Below are positions 16,352 through 25,578 of a stretch of DNA of 64,000 bases, piece by piece. Numbering within the stretch: position 1 is the first letter of the stretch; each line of letters opens with the position of its first letter. Origin of the DNA: UBA3946 sp002385755 (lineage in GTDB: Bacteria > Bacillota_I > Bacilli_A > ML615J-28 > CAG-698); NCBI GenBank assembly GCA_050953085.1, contig JBMNLX010000003.1:186001-250000 (forward strand), written 5' to 3'. Made by a program: the position numbers and the translations under genes. A model generated the notes under the pieces. It did no database searches. It saw only the letters and a list, made by a program, of their open reading frames with translations, and was not told where the DNA came from.

Positions 16352-17059
16352 CTATTTTAAATTACGCGGATCAAGACATAATTCCTTGATAAAATCGCTA
16401 ACGTTCTCGCCAATCTCAAAAGCCATTTTTTCCAAATCGGAAGTTAGATAAGGCGCCTGCGAAAGCGCGACGCTAACTTTCTCGACTATTTCATACGGGA
16501 CATAAGATTTCGGGTTAAAGCCGAATAAATCGTGAACCATTTTGCTTAAGTAAGTGAAGCGCGAGTTTAGTCTCCGGTTTGTAAAAATATTCCCGGAATC
16601 GGGCCAAACATGCTCGAACAAAACATTTTCCCGATGCAGAAGCAGCCAGATCTCAAAACACGGACTCGTGACGATCGTCTTCACCGCGGTGGTCTTTATT
16701 TTCCTTATAAAGTCGAGATAGGCGGCGGCGGGATTTTCAAAACCTTTATAACTGTCGCGGTCGAAAACCATGCAATAGACCGCGTTATCTTCCTTGTTTG
16801 TTTTCTTATAGTCCCGTAAAAACGAAAACAGCTGGCGCGGCGTGTTCCGACCGCGGTCGGCGTGCGTCCGGTCGAGAAAAACCAGTTTGATATTATTTCG
16901 CGCGCGCAACTTCACCAGGTAACGGTCAAGATGCTGAAAATACTGCGGTTCCGTGTTCGTCCCTTCCATGATTATATAATAAGTTTTAAACGGCTCGACC
17001 TGGCGAACCCTTTGGTCGCGGTAACGATTAAAGAGCGACACCCGTTCTCTAATCGCCAT
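16352..17059 (-). CDS. RloB-like TOPRIM-family protein (AbiLii-like)
   Basis: RloB/AbiLii-type proteins carry a TOPRIM-like fold and pair with an AAA ATPase in abortive-infection loci. Visible motifs are YIIMEGTNTEPQYFQHL (the conserved Glu of RloB), a DRxxADRG segment, CMVFDRDSYKGF (Asp-x-Asp), and SPCFEIWLLLH. The product is 235 residues, a normal length. The chosen ATG at 17059 overlaps the ATPase gene by 11 nt, so the two are coupled. The nuclease or phosphatase activity is not established here; the domain pairing is the main evidence for defence. Confidence 0.8.
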   Translation of the reverse strand: MAIRERVSLFNRYRDQRVRQVEPFKTYYIIMEGTNTEPQYFQHLDRYLVKLRARNNIKLVFLDRTHADRGRNTPRQLFSFLRDYKKTNKEDNAVYCMVFDRDSYKGFENPAAAYLDFIRKIKTTAVKTIVTSPCFEIWLLLHRENVLFEHVWPDSGNIFTNRRLNSRFTYLSKMVHDLFGFNPKSYVPYEIVEKVSVALSQAPYLTSDLEKMAFEIGENVSDFIKELCLDPRNLK

Positions 17060-18275
17060 TTTCGTCCCCGTTCTTCTCAAGCATCGGGACGGCGCCGAAC
17101 GCCCCGCGCAAATACGCTTCTTGGGGGTCCCGGTATCGCTCCTTGAAAATATCGAGCGAGAACAGCCGCGAGACGTTATCCTCGCCTTTCTCCACGAACC
17201 ATACCTCGTCCCGCCGGAAAAGATCGTCGGAAAGAAGGTTTGCGTTATGGGTGGAGAAAATTAACTGACAGGGAAAGCCGGCGAGCCGACTGTTAAACAT
17301 TTCGACCAATTTCCGCCCCAACAAAGGATGGATGCCGCGGTCAATCTCGTCAAAGATATATGCGCCGTGATCGACGGGGTTTGCGATGAGATCGGCAAAA
17401 TCAAATAGACGACGCGTCCCGTCCGATTCTTCCCCGTAGCTAAAAAGAAAGTCGGAATTCCGATGCCGGAAGAGCATTTCATAATAAGCGTCATTTTCGG
17501 GATCGACCGTGAAAAGCCCGGCCGGAGAGCGCGCCGAATGTTTATTATCGGTTAAAGAAACCTCGAAAGGCAAGTCGTCCTTTGCGATCTTTCGCTCTTC
17601 GATGTCGACGATTCCCGTGTCAAATTTTTCAAAAACGGAAAAAAACTTCTCTTTATCTTCGGGAAAACGGGTGGAGAGAACCCGCGCCCGCTCCCGATGA
17701 TTAATCTTTAGTTTTTCTTTAAACCAGAAAAACGCCGGTCTAAAGAGCCCGGTTTCTTTTAAGCCCGGCAACGACAGCGTAAAACCTTCTTGATGAAAAT
17801 TTTCGGGTCGAAGAATTCCTTCCCCGAAATCAATCCGTTCGTTTTCAGCGTCCCGCTCGAAAAGTAATTTTTCCCGGTCGGCGCGCGGGTCGATCTCATA
17901 AAGCCACTCGCCGGAAAGCTTTGTTCGACTGAGCCAAACCTCGAACCCGTAAGTGAATACCCGACCGTCATTATAAAACGTATATTCAAATAACGTCGGC
18001 CGGTCGCGGTTGACGCTTCCCGTTTTAGAATAATGCCCGCGGTAAGCGTCGTTTAGTCCGTCGACGATAAAATCGCGTCCGGCGGCGATGGCCTTTATAA
18101 AATTGCTCTTTCCGGACGCGTTCGCGCCGTAAAGAACCGCCGTTTTCAGGACGTCGAAGCCCGCGAGTTTCACGCGGTGACCGAGCCCGTTCCCCGCCTC
18201 AATGCTCGGGATCATCGAAAGCGTCTGCCGGCAGGCAAACGATAGGAAATTGTCGACGGTAAAAGCGATAAGCAT
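17049..18275 (-). CDS. RloA/AbiLi-like AAA15-family ATPase
   Basis: An ABC/SMC-type ATPase of the AAA15 family, the partner of RloB. The N-terminus MLIAFTVDNFLSFACRQTLSM is typical; Walker A is LYGANASGKSNFIKA (residues about 46-60); a signature-like region SYGEESDGTRRLFDFADL and Walker B AYIFDEIDRGIHPLL follow; the H-loop is IFSTHNANLL. The family length is about 400 residues and this has 408. The ATG at 18275 is preferred over GTG at 18287. Together with the downstream RloB gene it is a candidate phage-defence module; no phage genes are nearby. Confidence 0.85.
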   Translation of the reverse strand: MLIAFTVDNFLSFACRQTLSMIPSIEAGNGLGHRVKLAGFDVLKTAVLYGANASGKSNFIKAIAAGRDFIVDGLNDAYRGHYSKTGSVNRDRPTLFEYTFYNDGRVFTYGFEVWLSRTKLSGEWLYEIDPRADREKLLFERDAENERIDFGEGILRPENFHQEGFTLSLPGLKETGLFRPAFFWFKEKLKINHRERARVLSTRFPEDKEKFFSVFEKFDTGIVDIEERKIAKDDLPFEVSLTDNKHSARSPAGLFTVDPENDAYYEMLFRHRNSDFLFSYGEESDGTRRLFDFADLIANPVDHGAYIFDEIDRGIHPLLGRKLVEMFNSRLAGFPCQLIFSTHNANLLSDDLFRRDEVWFVEKGEDNVSRLFSLDIFKERYRDPQEAYLRGAFGAVPMLEKNGDENGD

Positions 18276-18283
18276 GGGACACC

Positions 18284-19184
18284 TCACTTGTCTTCAGTTT
18301 GTTTTATCATTCCGATCATCGTCTCGATTCGACGCAAGACGGCGAGACAATTGTTGAAAATCTCGACAAACTTCTCATAATCCATTTTCCGCTCCTTTTT
18401 AAAAACGGGCTTGCAATTAACAAAAAACGCGGTTTTATCATGATGAAAGGCGATCCCGCTCCGGTTGCTCTCGGGATAAAGTTGCTTAAATTTCCGGAAA
18501 AGAGATTTTTCCGCCGCGTAAGAGTTTGAGCGTTCATCCGCCGCGATGTTTTTCGGGAGATAAACCCGGCAATCGTCTTCGGAAAGGCCGGATTGATACT
18601 TATAACCGGGGATCCAGTGTCCCCATTTGTTTCTAATTTGTAAGCGATGACGGTTTTGATGGATTAAAACAAACAAATCGCCGTTTAACAACTGCTGGCT
18701 GTATTTTCCGTTTTGACGCCACGCCTTCAGACAAATATATTGGCCCCTGACGTCATCGATATGAAAACCGAACGAAAAATGCGCGTCGACGCTATCAAAT
18801 CGGCCGATAAAGCCCGTATCCGTCGCTATCTCGCGCGGCTTGTCTTTAAGAGGCTCGATCAAGTATGCCGTTTCCGCGGCGATCATTTTTCCCATTCGGC
18901 CGACGAATTCTTTGTTTATGAAATCATATCTTTTATTCTTTAAACGCCAATAGTAATTAACAATACAGATAAAAGCGACGACTTGAATAAGAGAACCAAT
19001 AATAATCAAAGGCAGCATCATGGATTCCCGCAATTCTTCTTCGCGAAAGATAACGATAATCACCCCGGCGAGCCCAAAGAGCTGTATATAACATAAATAA
19101 CACAATGTAAATACCGCGAAATTTTATTTTATTATATTCCGCGCAAAGACGGTCGATTTCGTTTTTATAGTTTTTCACCGACAT
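18284..19184 (-). pseudogene. DUF3137-like membrane protein, frameshifted
   Basis: Two minus-strand frames (19205-18957 and 19105-18284) join into one protein. It has a charged N-terminus (MSVKNYKNEIDRLCAEYNKI), two membrane helices at about residues 25-50 and 60-85, and a roughly 190-residue cytoplasmic domain, an arrangement reminiscent of DUF3137. The break is near position 19080: losing one base there gives TALFGLAGVIIVIF, a sensible first helix. GGGGAG lies 8 nt before ATG 19184. It ends 9 nt upstream of the ATPase start, in the same operon, so it may be an accessory part of that system (inference). Confidence 0.55.
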
Positions 19185-19201
19185 AAATATCTCCCCTTTT
19201 T

Positions 19202-19294
19202 TCATTCTGTTTCTTTTAAAATTTCAATCATTTTTTCACGGCGCAAAGTATCGAGACAATATCCAAAATAGTCGCTAAACTTCTCAAAATCCAT
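19202..19294 (-). pseudogene. 30-codon remnant similar to the tail of the DUF3137-like protein
   Basis: The short frame MDFEKFSDYFGYCLDTLRRE... closely matches the last 32 residues of the following gene (MDYEKFVEIFNNCLAVLRRI...). It has no ribosome site and its TGA overlaps the next ATG. Best read as the surviving 3' end of a tandem duplicate, though a tiny expressed peptide cannot be excluded. Confidence 0.5.
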
Positions 19295-19306
19295 GCGCTT
19301 TGCTTA

Positions 19307-19747
19307 TTAAGATTTGGAAATTGCCACGAGAACAAAAAATATGACCGCGAAAGCGTAAATCAATCCGTAAACGGCGAGATTCAAAAAGCGCTCGGTTAAT
19401 CCCCTGGAATAGGGCGACGCCCGGGATATTTTATTTTCCGCAATCGTCTTCTTCAGGACTTTCTTTTGAAAAAACCAATTTCCCAAAAGGATAACATAGA
19501 CAAATACGGCGACGCCTACGGCCGTTATTATCGTCGCGAAATCATTGCTTATTAACAGCGGCCGGCTGGCGACGATCGACAACGCGATCGAGACAAAAGC
19601 GATTAAGACCAAAACGTAGCCGGATAAAGTATAGATTTTAATTTTTTCGGGCGGGGCGACTTTGCTAGACGCAATCTTTATCGTTTGGTAAATCACCAAA
19701 GCCAACCCAGCGCCCAAAAACAAAGCGTTAACGATAATTAGAAACAT
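19307..19747 (-). CDS. Four-span membrane protein of unknown function
   Basis: 146 residues with four predicted membrane helices (about 3-25, 42-65, 73-95, 118-143) and short basic loops. I recognise no motif. AAGGAG is well placed before the ATG. It follows the serine hydrolase gene by 10 nt and precedes the DUF3137-like remnant, so it is part of the same minus-strand operon. Confidence 0.7.
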   Translation of the reverse strand: MFLIIVNALFLGAGLALVIYQTIKIASSKVAPPEKIKIYTLSGYVLVLIAFVSIALSIVASRPLLISNDFATIITAVGVAVFVYVILLGNWFFQKKVLKKTIAENKISRASPYSRGLTERFLNLAVYGLIYAFAVIFFVLVAISKS

Positions 19748-19757
19748 CCGAATCTCC

Positions 19758-21173
19758 TTAATAATATACTTCTATTTCATCCCCGCGCCGGCGGTACCGC
19801 GCCTTAAACGCCGCGCAAACCTTTCGAAGCGAAAGGCGGGGCTCCGTAGCGATCACCCGGCGGTTCCGAAAACGCAGGATCGTCCCGGCGTCCGCGGTTT
19901 CCGGCGCTATATCAAAGATATCGGCGATATTGGCGACGGGAAGAAAAACATCGTCGCCCGCGATCCGCGGCGGCGCGGAAAAGAAGATCGCCCGATCGTT
20001 TAGCGTTCCGTAAGGTTTTCTTAAATCCGCGCTAAAGACATGTTCCCGCGGTCGGCGCGGCCAGTACGCGCGCAGGAATGAGCGAAAAATATTTTCCTGG
20101 ACATCATACATCTTTTTCCCACGCCGGTATAACCCGCCGTTGGTGATAAAGCAAATCCCCAGTTTTTCCTCCCGGTTAACGAAAAGGTAACTAATCGCTC
20201 CGTACGCCGAGCCGGTATGGCCTTTAAACGTCGGTCCAAACTGATTAATAAACTTTAATTGCAAACCCTTGGCCTGGTAGGATTTATCGGCGCCGTGCCA
20301 ATGGATTTGAAGCATGAGGTCGACCGTCTCTTTATTTAAAATCCTCCTACCAAAATACGCGCCGTCATCGATCAGGATTCGCGCGAATCTCGCGAGGTCG
20401 CGCATGCTGATAAATAAGCCCCCGGCCGGACCCCGGTAGTTTTCCCCCAAGGGAAAACGGGGATAAACGGACTCAACAAAACTCGCGCCGGAACGGGAGC
20501 GGCGCAAGCGCCCCGCGTTATCCGCATAATACAAATCGGCGATGGCTTCCTTATTAATTATCTCGTCGGCGCGAAACGAGGCGTCAACGCCGAGCGGGTC
20601 CAAAACGTTTCGCTTGACGTAATCGGTAAAATACTCGCCCGTCGCTTTCTCAACGACGCAGGCCAAGATCCCGCAACCAAAATTCGAATAGATAAACTTC
20701 TCCCCCGGCCGGTTCGGCGACCAGGTGGCCTCGGTATAATACTCGCCGGGATTGGGCGCGAGAAGTTCCCTCAAGGTCACGGGAAGCGACGTCCCGTTGA
20801 CATTGTTATAGCCGGCGCGGCCTTCGTCGGGACCGTCGGTAATGCTTGACGTTTGCGTCATAAGCATTTTGATGGTGATTTTATCGTCGGGATAACGGGG
20901 ATTCCTGATCTTAAAGCCCAAAATGTCGCCGATATCATCATCAAGCGAAACAAGTCTTTTCTCGACCAATTGCAGGACCGCTACCGCAACGACGATTTTT
21001 GAGATCGAAGCGATTCGAAAGATCGTCGAAAGCGTCACGCTTTTCCCGTCCTCAAGCGACGCCATCCCGTAAGCCAAGTCAAGTTGGTAATCGGCGCCGG
21101 AAAAAACGGAAACCTGGGCGCCCGCAAGACGGCTTTCCCGGCAATGTTTGTAAAAATCGGATGCAAAGGACAT
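19758..21173 (-). CDS. Serine hydrolase (class C beta-lactamase/PBP-like) with stalk-protein-like C-terminal domain
   Basis: A penicillin-binding-fold hydrolase. The nucleophile motif S-x-x-K is in IASISKIVV (about residues 53-61), the Y-x-N motif is YSNFGCG (about 158), and the H/K-x-G motif is KGHTGSAYG (about 319). The last 80 residues (DVFLPVANIADIFDIAP, then RNRRVIATEPRLSLRKVCAAF) resemble the copper amine oxidase N-terminal-like domain often attached to Bacillota exoenzymes. No signal peptide is visible, which is unusual for that combination. It begins 13 nt after azgA, in one operon. Substrate unknown; esterase, peptidase or amidase are all possible. Confidence 0.8.
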   Translation of the reverse strand: MSFASDFYKHCRESRLAGAQVSVFSGADYQLDLAYGMASLEDGKSVTLSTIFRIASISKIVVAVAVLQLVEKRLVSLDDDIGDILGFKIRNPRYPDDKITIKMLMTQTSSITDGPDEGRAGYNNVNGTSLPVTLRELLAPNPGEYYTEATWSPNRPGEKFIYSNFGCGILACVVEKATGEYFTDYVKRNVLDPLGVDASFRADEIINKEAIADLYYADNAGRLRRSRSGASFVESVYPRFPLGENYRGPAGGLFISMRDLARFARILIDDGAYFGRRILNKETVDLMLQIHWHGADKSYQAKGLQLKFINQFGPTFKGHTGSAYGAISYLFVNREEKLGICFITNGGLYRRGKKMYDVQENIFRSFLRAYWPRRPREHVFSADLRKPYGTLNDRAIFFSAPPRIAGDDVFLPVANIADIFDIAPETADAGTILRFRNRRVIATEPRLSLRKVCAAFKARYRRRGDEIEVYY

Positions 21174-21186
21174 CTCAATCCCGCCT

Positions 21187-22566
21187 TTACGCTTTTATTA
21201 TTTCCGCAATCGCGAAATTCGCAAGGAAAAACGCGGCGATAAGATACAAGATAAAACTGACGTCGGCTTTTTTGCCGGAAAAAACTTTCATCAAGACATA
21301 CACGATAATCCCGAAGCCGATGCCATCGGAAAGGGAATACGTCAGGACCATAAAAAGAATCATCGCGAAAGCGGAAAAAGTCACCGTCTTATCGCTCCAA
21401 TCGATATCCTTGAGATTGGAAAAAAGCGCCGCGCCGACCGCGACCAAAGCCAGCGAAGTCACCGGCGTGTAGAAATTTTCCCCGACGTTAATCGCCGAAA
21501 AGACGGAAAAGAGCGGGTAGAGAAACACCGAAAGCAAAAACAAGACGCCCGCGGTCGCGGCGGAAAGTCCCGTTCGCGCGCCGGCCTCGATTCCGATCGT
21601 CGACTCGGCGTAGGAAGTGACCGTCGACGAGCCGAAGACGCCGCCCAAAACGGCGCCGAAAGCGTCGGCGTATACCGCCTTCCGGGCGGAGACGAGCTTG
21701 CCGCGTTCGTCGAGAAGGCCCGCTTTATTGCCCACGGCGAGCAAAGTCGCCGTCGTGTCAAAAAGATTGACAAAAATCAGGGAAAAAATCAGGGCGTATG
21801 ATTCGGGACGAAGCAGAACGCGGGGGATATGTTCGAAGCCCTTGCCGAAAACGGCGCCCAAAGACGCGCCTTCCGCGCGCGCGAACCTGGGCATGTTCTC
21901 CACTTCGAAATAATTAAGGACGAGACCCAAAGCGGCGGTTAAACCCATGGCGATAATAATCGCGAATCTTTTCAATTTTCCCGGCAGGGCGCCGAGAGCG
22001 AAAGCGGCGAGTATCCCAAACAGGGCAAGAAGAACAAGGGGCTCGCTTAGCCTTCCCAGGCTGACAAGCGTCCCGCTGTCAGCAACGATGATCCCGCCCA
22101 TCTTCAAGCCGATAAAAGCGATAAAAAAGCCCAAACCGGCGGTAATCGCCAATTGCAAGTCGCGGGGAAAAGCGATAATGATTTTCTCGCGCAAACCCGT
22201 CAAAGACAATAGCAGGAAAAGAACGCCGGCGACGATAACGAGCGCCAGCCCCTCCTCCCAGGAATAACCTAATTTATCGCAGACGGTGAAAGCCAAAAAG
22301 GCGTTCATTCCCATCCCGACCGATAAAGCGATCGGGTAGCGCCCGTACACGCCCATAATGAGCGTGGTAATCCCGCTTACCAAAGCGGTGGCGATAAATA
22401 CGCTCGTTCCCGGAAAACCGGCCGAACCTAAAATATTCGCGTTTACCGGCAAAATATAAATCATCGCCAGGAACACGATTAAGCCGGCGATTATCTCCCG
22501 GGCGAATGTCGTGTTCCTTTCGGAAATCTTAAAATAACGGTCGAAGCCTTTTGCTATTTTTTTCAT
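21187..22566 (-). CDS. AzgA-family purine permease (guanine/hypoxanthine or adenine)
   Basis: An NCS2 AzgA/PbuG/PbuO-type proton symporter importing purine bases. 459 residues, about 13 membrane spans. Family segments: FKISERNTTFAREIIAGL at the N-terminus, FIATALVSGITTLIMG, GMGMNAFLAF, and the substrate-site region VNLFDTTATLLAVGNKAG, then FGSSTVTSYAESTIGIEAGA. The start at 22566 follows GGTGA; the frame upstream of it overlaps the promoter. Unlike the UraA-type permease at 8.2 kb it has no riboswitch. Confidence 0.92.
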   Translation of the reverse strand: MKKIAKGFDRYFKISERNTTFAREIIAGLIVFLAMIYILPVNANILGSAGFPGTSVFIATALVSGITTLIMGVYGRYPIALSVGMGMNAFLAFTVCDKLGYSWEEGLALVIVAGVLFLLLSLTGLREKIIIAFPRDLQLAITAGLGFFIAFIGLKMGGIIVADSGTLVSLGRLSEPLVLLALFGILAAFALGALPGKLKRFAIIIAMGLTAALGLVLNYFEVENMPRFARAEGASLGAVFGKGFEHIPRVLLRPESYALIFSLIFVNLFDTTATLLAVGNKAGLLDERGKLVSARKAVYADAFGAVLGGVFGSSTVTSYAESTIGIEAGARTGLSAATAGVLFLLSVFLYPLFSVFSAINVGENFYTPVTSLALVAVGAALFSNLKDIDWSDKTVTFSAFAMILFMVLTYSLSDGIGFGIIVYVLMKVFSGKKADVSFILYLIAAFFLANFAIAEIIKA

Positions 22567-22596
22567 ATCTTCACCTTTATATTCTTCCTCATAATA

Positions 22597-22625
22597 ATTA
22601 TATAATTTTAACAAGAAATTGTAAA
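22597..22625 (-). promoter_or_regulatory. Promoter of azgA
   Basis: -35 TTTACA, 17 nt, -10 TATAAT on the minus strand, about 30 nt before the start codon. Confidence 0.8.
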
Positions 22626-22696
22626 GCAAAGAAGGGAAAGTAAAATCTTCTTTCCCGGCGGTAAATTCGCATAAAACAACGATTGCGAGATATCCG

Positions 22697-22725
22697 TTTA
22701 CAACGCCGGTTTCTTTTGTTATAAT
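22697..22725 (+). promoter_or_regulatory. Promoter of the GH20 gene
   Basis: -35 TTTACA (22697-22702), 17 nt, extended -10 TGTTATAAT. Confidence 0.85.
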
Positions 22726-22748
22726 ATGATTGTGTATAGAGGTGAGCC

Positions 22749-24290
22749 ATGAACGTAATCCCCCTGCCTAATGTATTTCAAAGTTTACCGGGAAGCTTCC
22801 ATGTCCACAAGGACACGACGATTAATTTTTCGGGGGAGCTGAAAGCGACGGCGGATTTGCTTTGCGATTTCTTGGCCGAGTCAATCGGCTCAAGACCGAA
22901 ACGTTCCAATTATTCCTCGATTAACCTAACGCTCGACTTTTCGCTCGAGGAGGAACAATACCAGCTTTTCGTCGACCGAAACAGCGTTCACCTGTCGGCG
23001 CGAACCAACCGCGGGGCTTTTTACGGCTTGCAGACGCTCAAGCAGCTCGCGACGGTAAAAGACGGCAGGCTTTTTATCGACTGCTGTATAATCGACGACA
23101 GGCCCCGGTTTTCTTATCGCGGCTTCATGCTCGATGTCGCCCGGCATTTCTTCCCCAAGGAAGAAATATTTCGCCTGATTGATTTGATCGCTTTTCATAA
23201 GTTCAACGTTTTTCACCTGCATTTAACCGACGACCAGGGATGGCGAATCGAAAGCGAGGCCTACCCCCGCCTGACGGAAATCGGCGGTAAGAGAAAAGCG
23301 ACATACAGCCGCCGTTTAAAGGGATACGCCGGGCCGCACCAAGGCTATTACACGAAAGCCGATTTAAAGGAAATCGTCGCCTACGCCCGATCGCGACACA
23401 TTGAGATTATCCCGGAAATCGACATGCCGGGACACATGAACGCGTTCATCGCCGCCTATCCCGACGCCTCGTGCCTGAACAAAGAAATCGACGTGCTAAG
23501 CGACTTCGGCATCAGCGATATTACCCTGTGCCCAGGCAACAAGGAAGTCTATCAAATGCTTTCTCAAGTCATATTGGAATTGATTGATATTTTCGACGGT
23601 CCGTATTTTCATCTCGGCGGCGACGAAGTCCCGAAAAAGCATTGGAAAAAGTGCCCGCGCTGCCAAAAGGCGATAAAGGATTTTCATTTGAAAAACGAAA
23701 AGGAACTCGCGACCCATTTCCTTAATTATTTCGCGGAGTTCCTCAGAGCGCATAATAAAACGCCGATTTTCTGGAACGACGGCATCTCCGAGAAAACCTC
23801 GCCCGGCGCCGTAGTCCAGCATTGGAAATACTTTACCCGGAAAAAAACGGTGAAAGAGATAAACCGCGGCCGAAGGGCCGTTCTTTCCGATTATTTCTAT
23901 CTTTACCTTGACTTGCCGTACGCGTTAACGCCCCTGAAAAAGACTTATCAGTTCGAACCGCTCGGCAAAAAAATCAAGAATACAGCCAATGTTTTGGGAA
24001 TCGAGGCGCCGCTTTGGACCGAGTGGGTTCCCGACCGGTCAAAAATTGATTTTCAAATCTTCCCCCGCTTAGCGGCGGTAGCGGAAATCGCCTGGACGGA
24101 AAAAGAAAACAAATCCTACGACGACTTTATCGAGCGCCTGAAAAATTTATATAGTCATTACCGGAAAATGAACGTCGGCTTCGCCGAGGACAAGGAAAAC
24201 CAGCCCAATCTCTTCGCGCGAGCCTGGGGCGCGTTGTCTTGGTTTCAAGACGAAGATTGCGAATTGCGGAAGAAAAAACGGCGCCGCTAA
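22749..24290 (+). CDS. Beta-N-acetylhexosaminidase, glycoside hydrolase family 20
   Basis: Removes terminal GlcNAc/GalNAc from glycans by substrate-assisted catalysis. An N-terminal GH20b domain (residues about 5-115) is followed by the GH20 barrel beginning YRGFMLDVARHFFP. The barrel carries FHLHLTDDQGWRIE and HLGGDEVPK with the catalytic Asp-Glu pair at residues 292-293. CPRCQ cysteines nearby are of unknown role. No signal peptide is present, so it probably acts on imported oligosaccharides in the cytoplasm. 513 residues; the start follows AGAGGTGA. Monocistronic, with its own promoter and terminator. Confidence 0.95.
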   Translation: MNVIPLPNVFQSLPGSFHVHKDTTINFSGELKATADLLCDFLAESIGSRPKRSNYSSINLTLDFSLEEEQYQLFVDRNSVHLSARTNRGAFYGLQTLKQLATVKDGRLFIDCCIIDDRPRFSYRGFMLDVARHFFPKEEIFRLIDLIAFHKFNVFHLHLTDDQGWRIESEAYPRLTEIGGKRKATYSRRLKGYAGPHQGYYTKADLKEIVAYARSRHIEIIPEIDMPGHMNAFIAAYPDASCLNKEIDVLSDFGISDITLCPGNKEVYQMLSQVILELIDIFDGPYFHLGGDEVPKKHWKKCPRCQKAIKDFHLKNEKELATHFLNYFAEFLRAHNKTPIFWNDGISEKTSPGAVVQHWKYFTRKKTVKEINRGRRAVLSDYFYLYLDLPYALTPLKKTYQFEPLGKKIKNTANVLGIEAPLWTEWVPDRSKIDFQIFPRLAAVAEIAWTEKENKSYDDFIERLKNLYSHYRKMNVGFAEDKENQPNLFARAWGALSWFQDEDCELRKKKRRR

Positions 24291-24320
24291 CGCGCCGGAG
24301 CCTTCAATTATAATTTGTTA

Positions 24321-24355
24321 AAACGCGAGCGTTAAAATTAAGCGCTCGTTTTTGT
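24321..24355 (+). terminator. Terminator after the GH20 gene
   Basis: CGAGCG (24326-24331) pairs with CGCTCG (24343-24348), followed by five Ts. Confidence 0.8.
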
Positions 24356-24360
24356 TTTGA

Positions 24361-24400
24361 TTACAAAAACTGCCTTCGGGAATATCCCTAAAGGCAGTTT
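24361..24400 (-). terminator. Terminator after serA
   Basis: Minus-strand stem AAACTGCCTT/AAGGCAGTTT with an inner GGGA/TCCC helix, followed by a T-rich stretch. Confidence 0.85.
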
Positions 24401-24414
24401 GATCGCAAACGGCG

Positions 24415-25578
24415 TTATTTAATTATCCGCGCCCTTATCACGTCCGGGATGGAAAAAAGCGCTTTTTCCAACCCGGCATCGGTAGGCGAATCAAGATCGA
24501 ATAGCGAATAAGCATACTCGCCCCTGCTGCGGTTATACATATTGGCGATATTGATATTCCGTTCGAAAAAGATCCGGGTGAACTGGTTAATCATATTCGG
24601 GATATTCTTATGATATAGAGTAATCCTGCCGGCGGTACGGCACGCGCCGGCTTCGCATTCCGGGAAATTCACGGAATTGACGACATTCCCGTGTTCCAAA
24701 TAATCGGCCAGTTCCCTAACCGCCATCCGCGCGCAGTTATCCTCCGACTCGAAGGTTGAGGCCCCCAAATGGGGGATGGCGATGACATTATCCAAATTGG
24801 CGATTTGGTAATTGGGAAAATCGGTAACGTATTTTTTGACTTTGCCGGATCTCAAAGCCTCTTCCAAAGCGTCGTTATCGACTAAAGCGTCGCGGGCAAA
24901 ATTTAATAATACGACGCCGTCTTTCATCTTTTGGAAAGCGTCCCCGCCGATCATCCGCTCCGTTTCTTTGCTTAGGGGAACGTGAAGACTTATGTAATCG
25001 CAACCGGCGAGAATATCGGCAAGCGAGTTAACGTTGATAATATGACGCGAAAGCCGCCAGGCGTGATCGACGGAAATAAAGGGGTCGTAACCGTAAACCT
25101 CCATATTCATGTTCCACCCGGCGTTCGCCACCAGGACGCCGATCGACCCCAATCCGATAACGCCCAGTTTCTTGCCTTGGATCTCGCAGCCTGCGAAACG
25201 GGATTTTTCTTTCTCGACTAGCGTCGCCAAATCCTCGCGATGAAGATTTTCCTTAACAAAACGAATCCCGCCGATAATATCGCGCGAGGCGAGCAAAAGA
25301 CCGGCGATCACCAGTTCCTTGACGCCGTTGGCGTTGGCTCCCGGCGTGTTGAAAACCGGAATTCCCGCCTCGGTGCATCTTTCCACCGGGATATTGTTCA
25401 CGCCGACGCCGGCGCGGGCGATTGCTTTCAAGTTGGGCGAGAAAATTAAGCCGCGCAAGTCATAACTCCTAAGGAGAATCCCGTCGGCCGCGTCAATCTC
25501 ATCCGTCAGCCGGAATTTGCCGTTCAGCGCCGAAAGGCCGTTTTTATTAATCGCGTTCAGGCACTTGATTTTAAACAT
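24415..25578 (-). CDS. serA: D-3-phosphoglycerate dehydrogenase
   Basis: First step of phosphorylated serine synthesis: NAD-dependent oxidation of 3-phosphoglycerate. The 387-residue protein has LKAIARAGVGVNNIP, the Rossmann glycines in GVIGLGSIGVLVANAG, the catalytic Arg in NFARDALVD, and the catalytic His in AIPHLGAST. A C-terminal ACT domain (about 315-387) matches the short SerA form and may bind serine. The ATG at 25578 follows GAGAGG and overlaps the serC stop by 8 nt, so the genes are coupled. Confidence 0.95.
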   Translation of the reverse strand: MFKIKCLNAINKNGLSALNGKFRLTDEIDAADGILLRSYDLRGLIFSPNLKAIARAGVGVNNIPVERCTEAGIPVFNTPGANANGVKELVIAGLLLASRDIIGGIRFVKENLHREDLATLVEKEKSRFAGCEIQGKKLGVIGLGSIGVLVANAGWNMNMEVYGYDPFISVDHAWRLSRHIINVNSLADILAGCDYISLHVPLSKETERMIGGDAFQKMKDGVVLLNFARDALVDNDALEEALRSGKVKKYVTDFPNYQIANLDNVIAIPHLGASTFESEDNCARMAVRELADYLEHGNVVNSVNFPECEAGACRTAGRITLYHKNIPNMINQFTRIFFERNINIANMYNRSRGEYAYSLFDLDSPTDAGLEKALFSIPDVIRARIIK

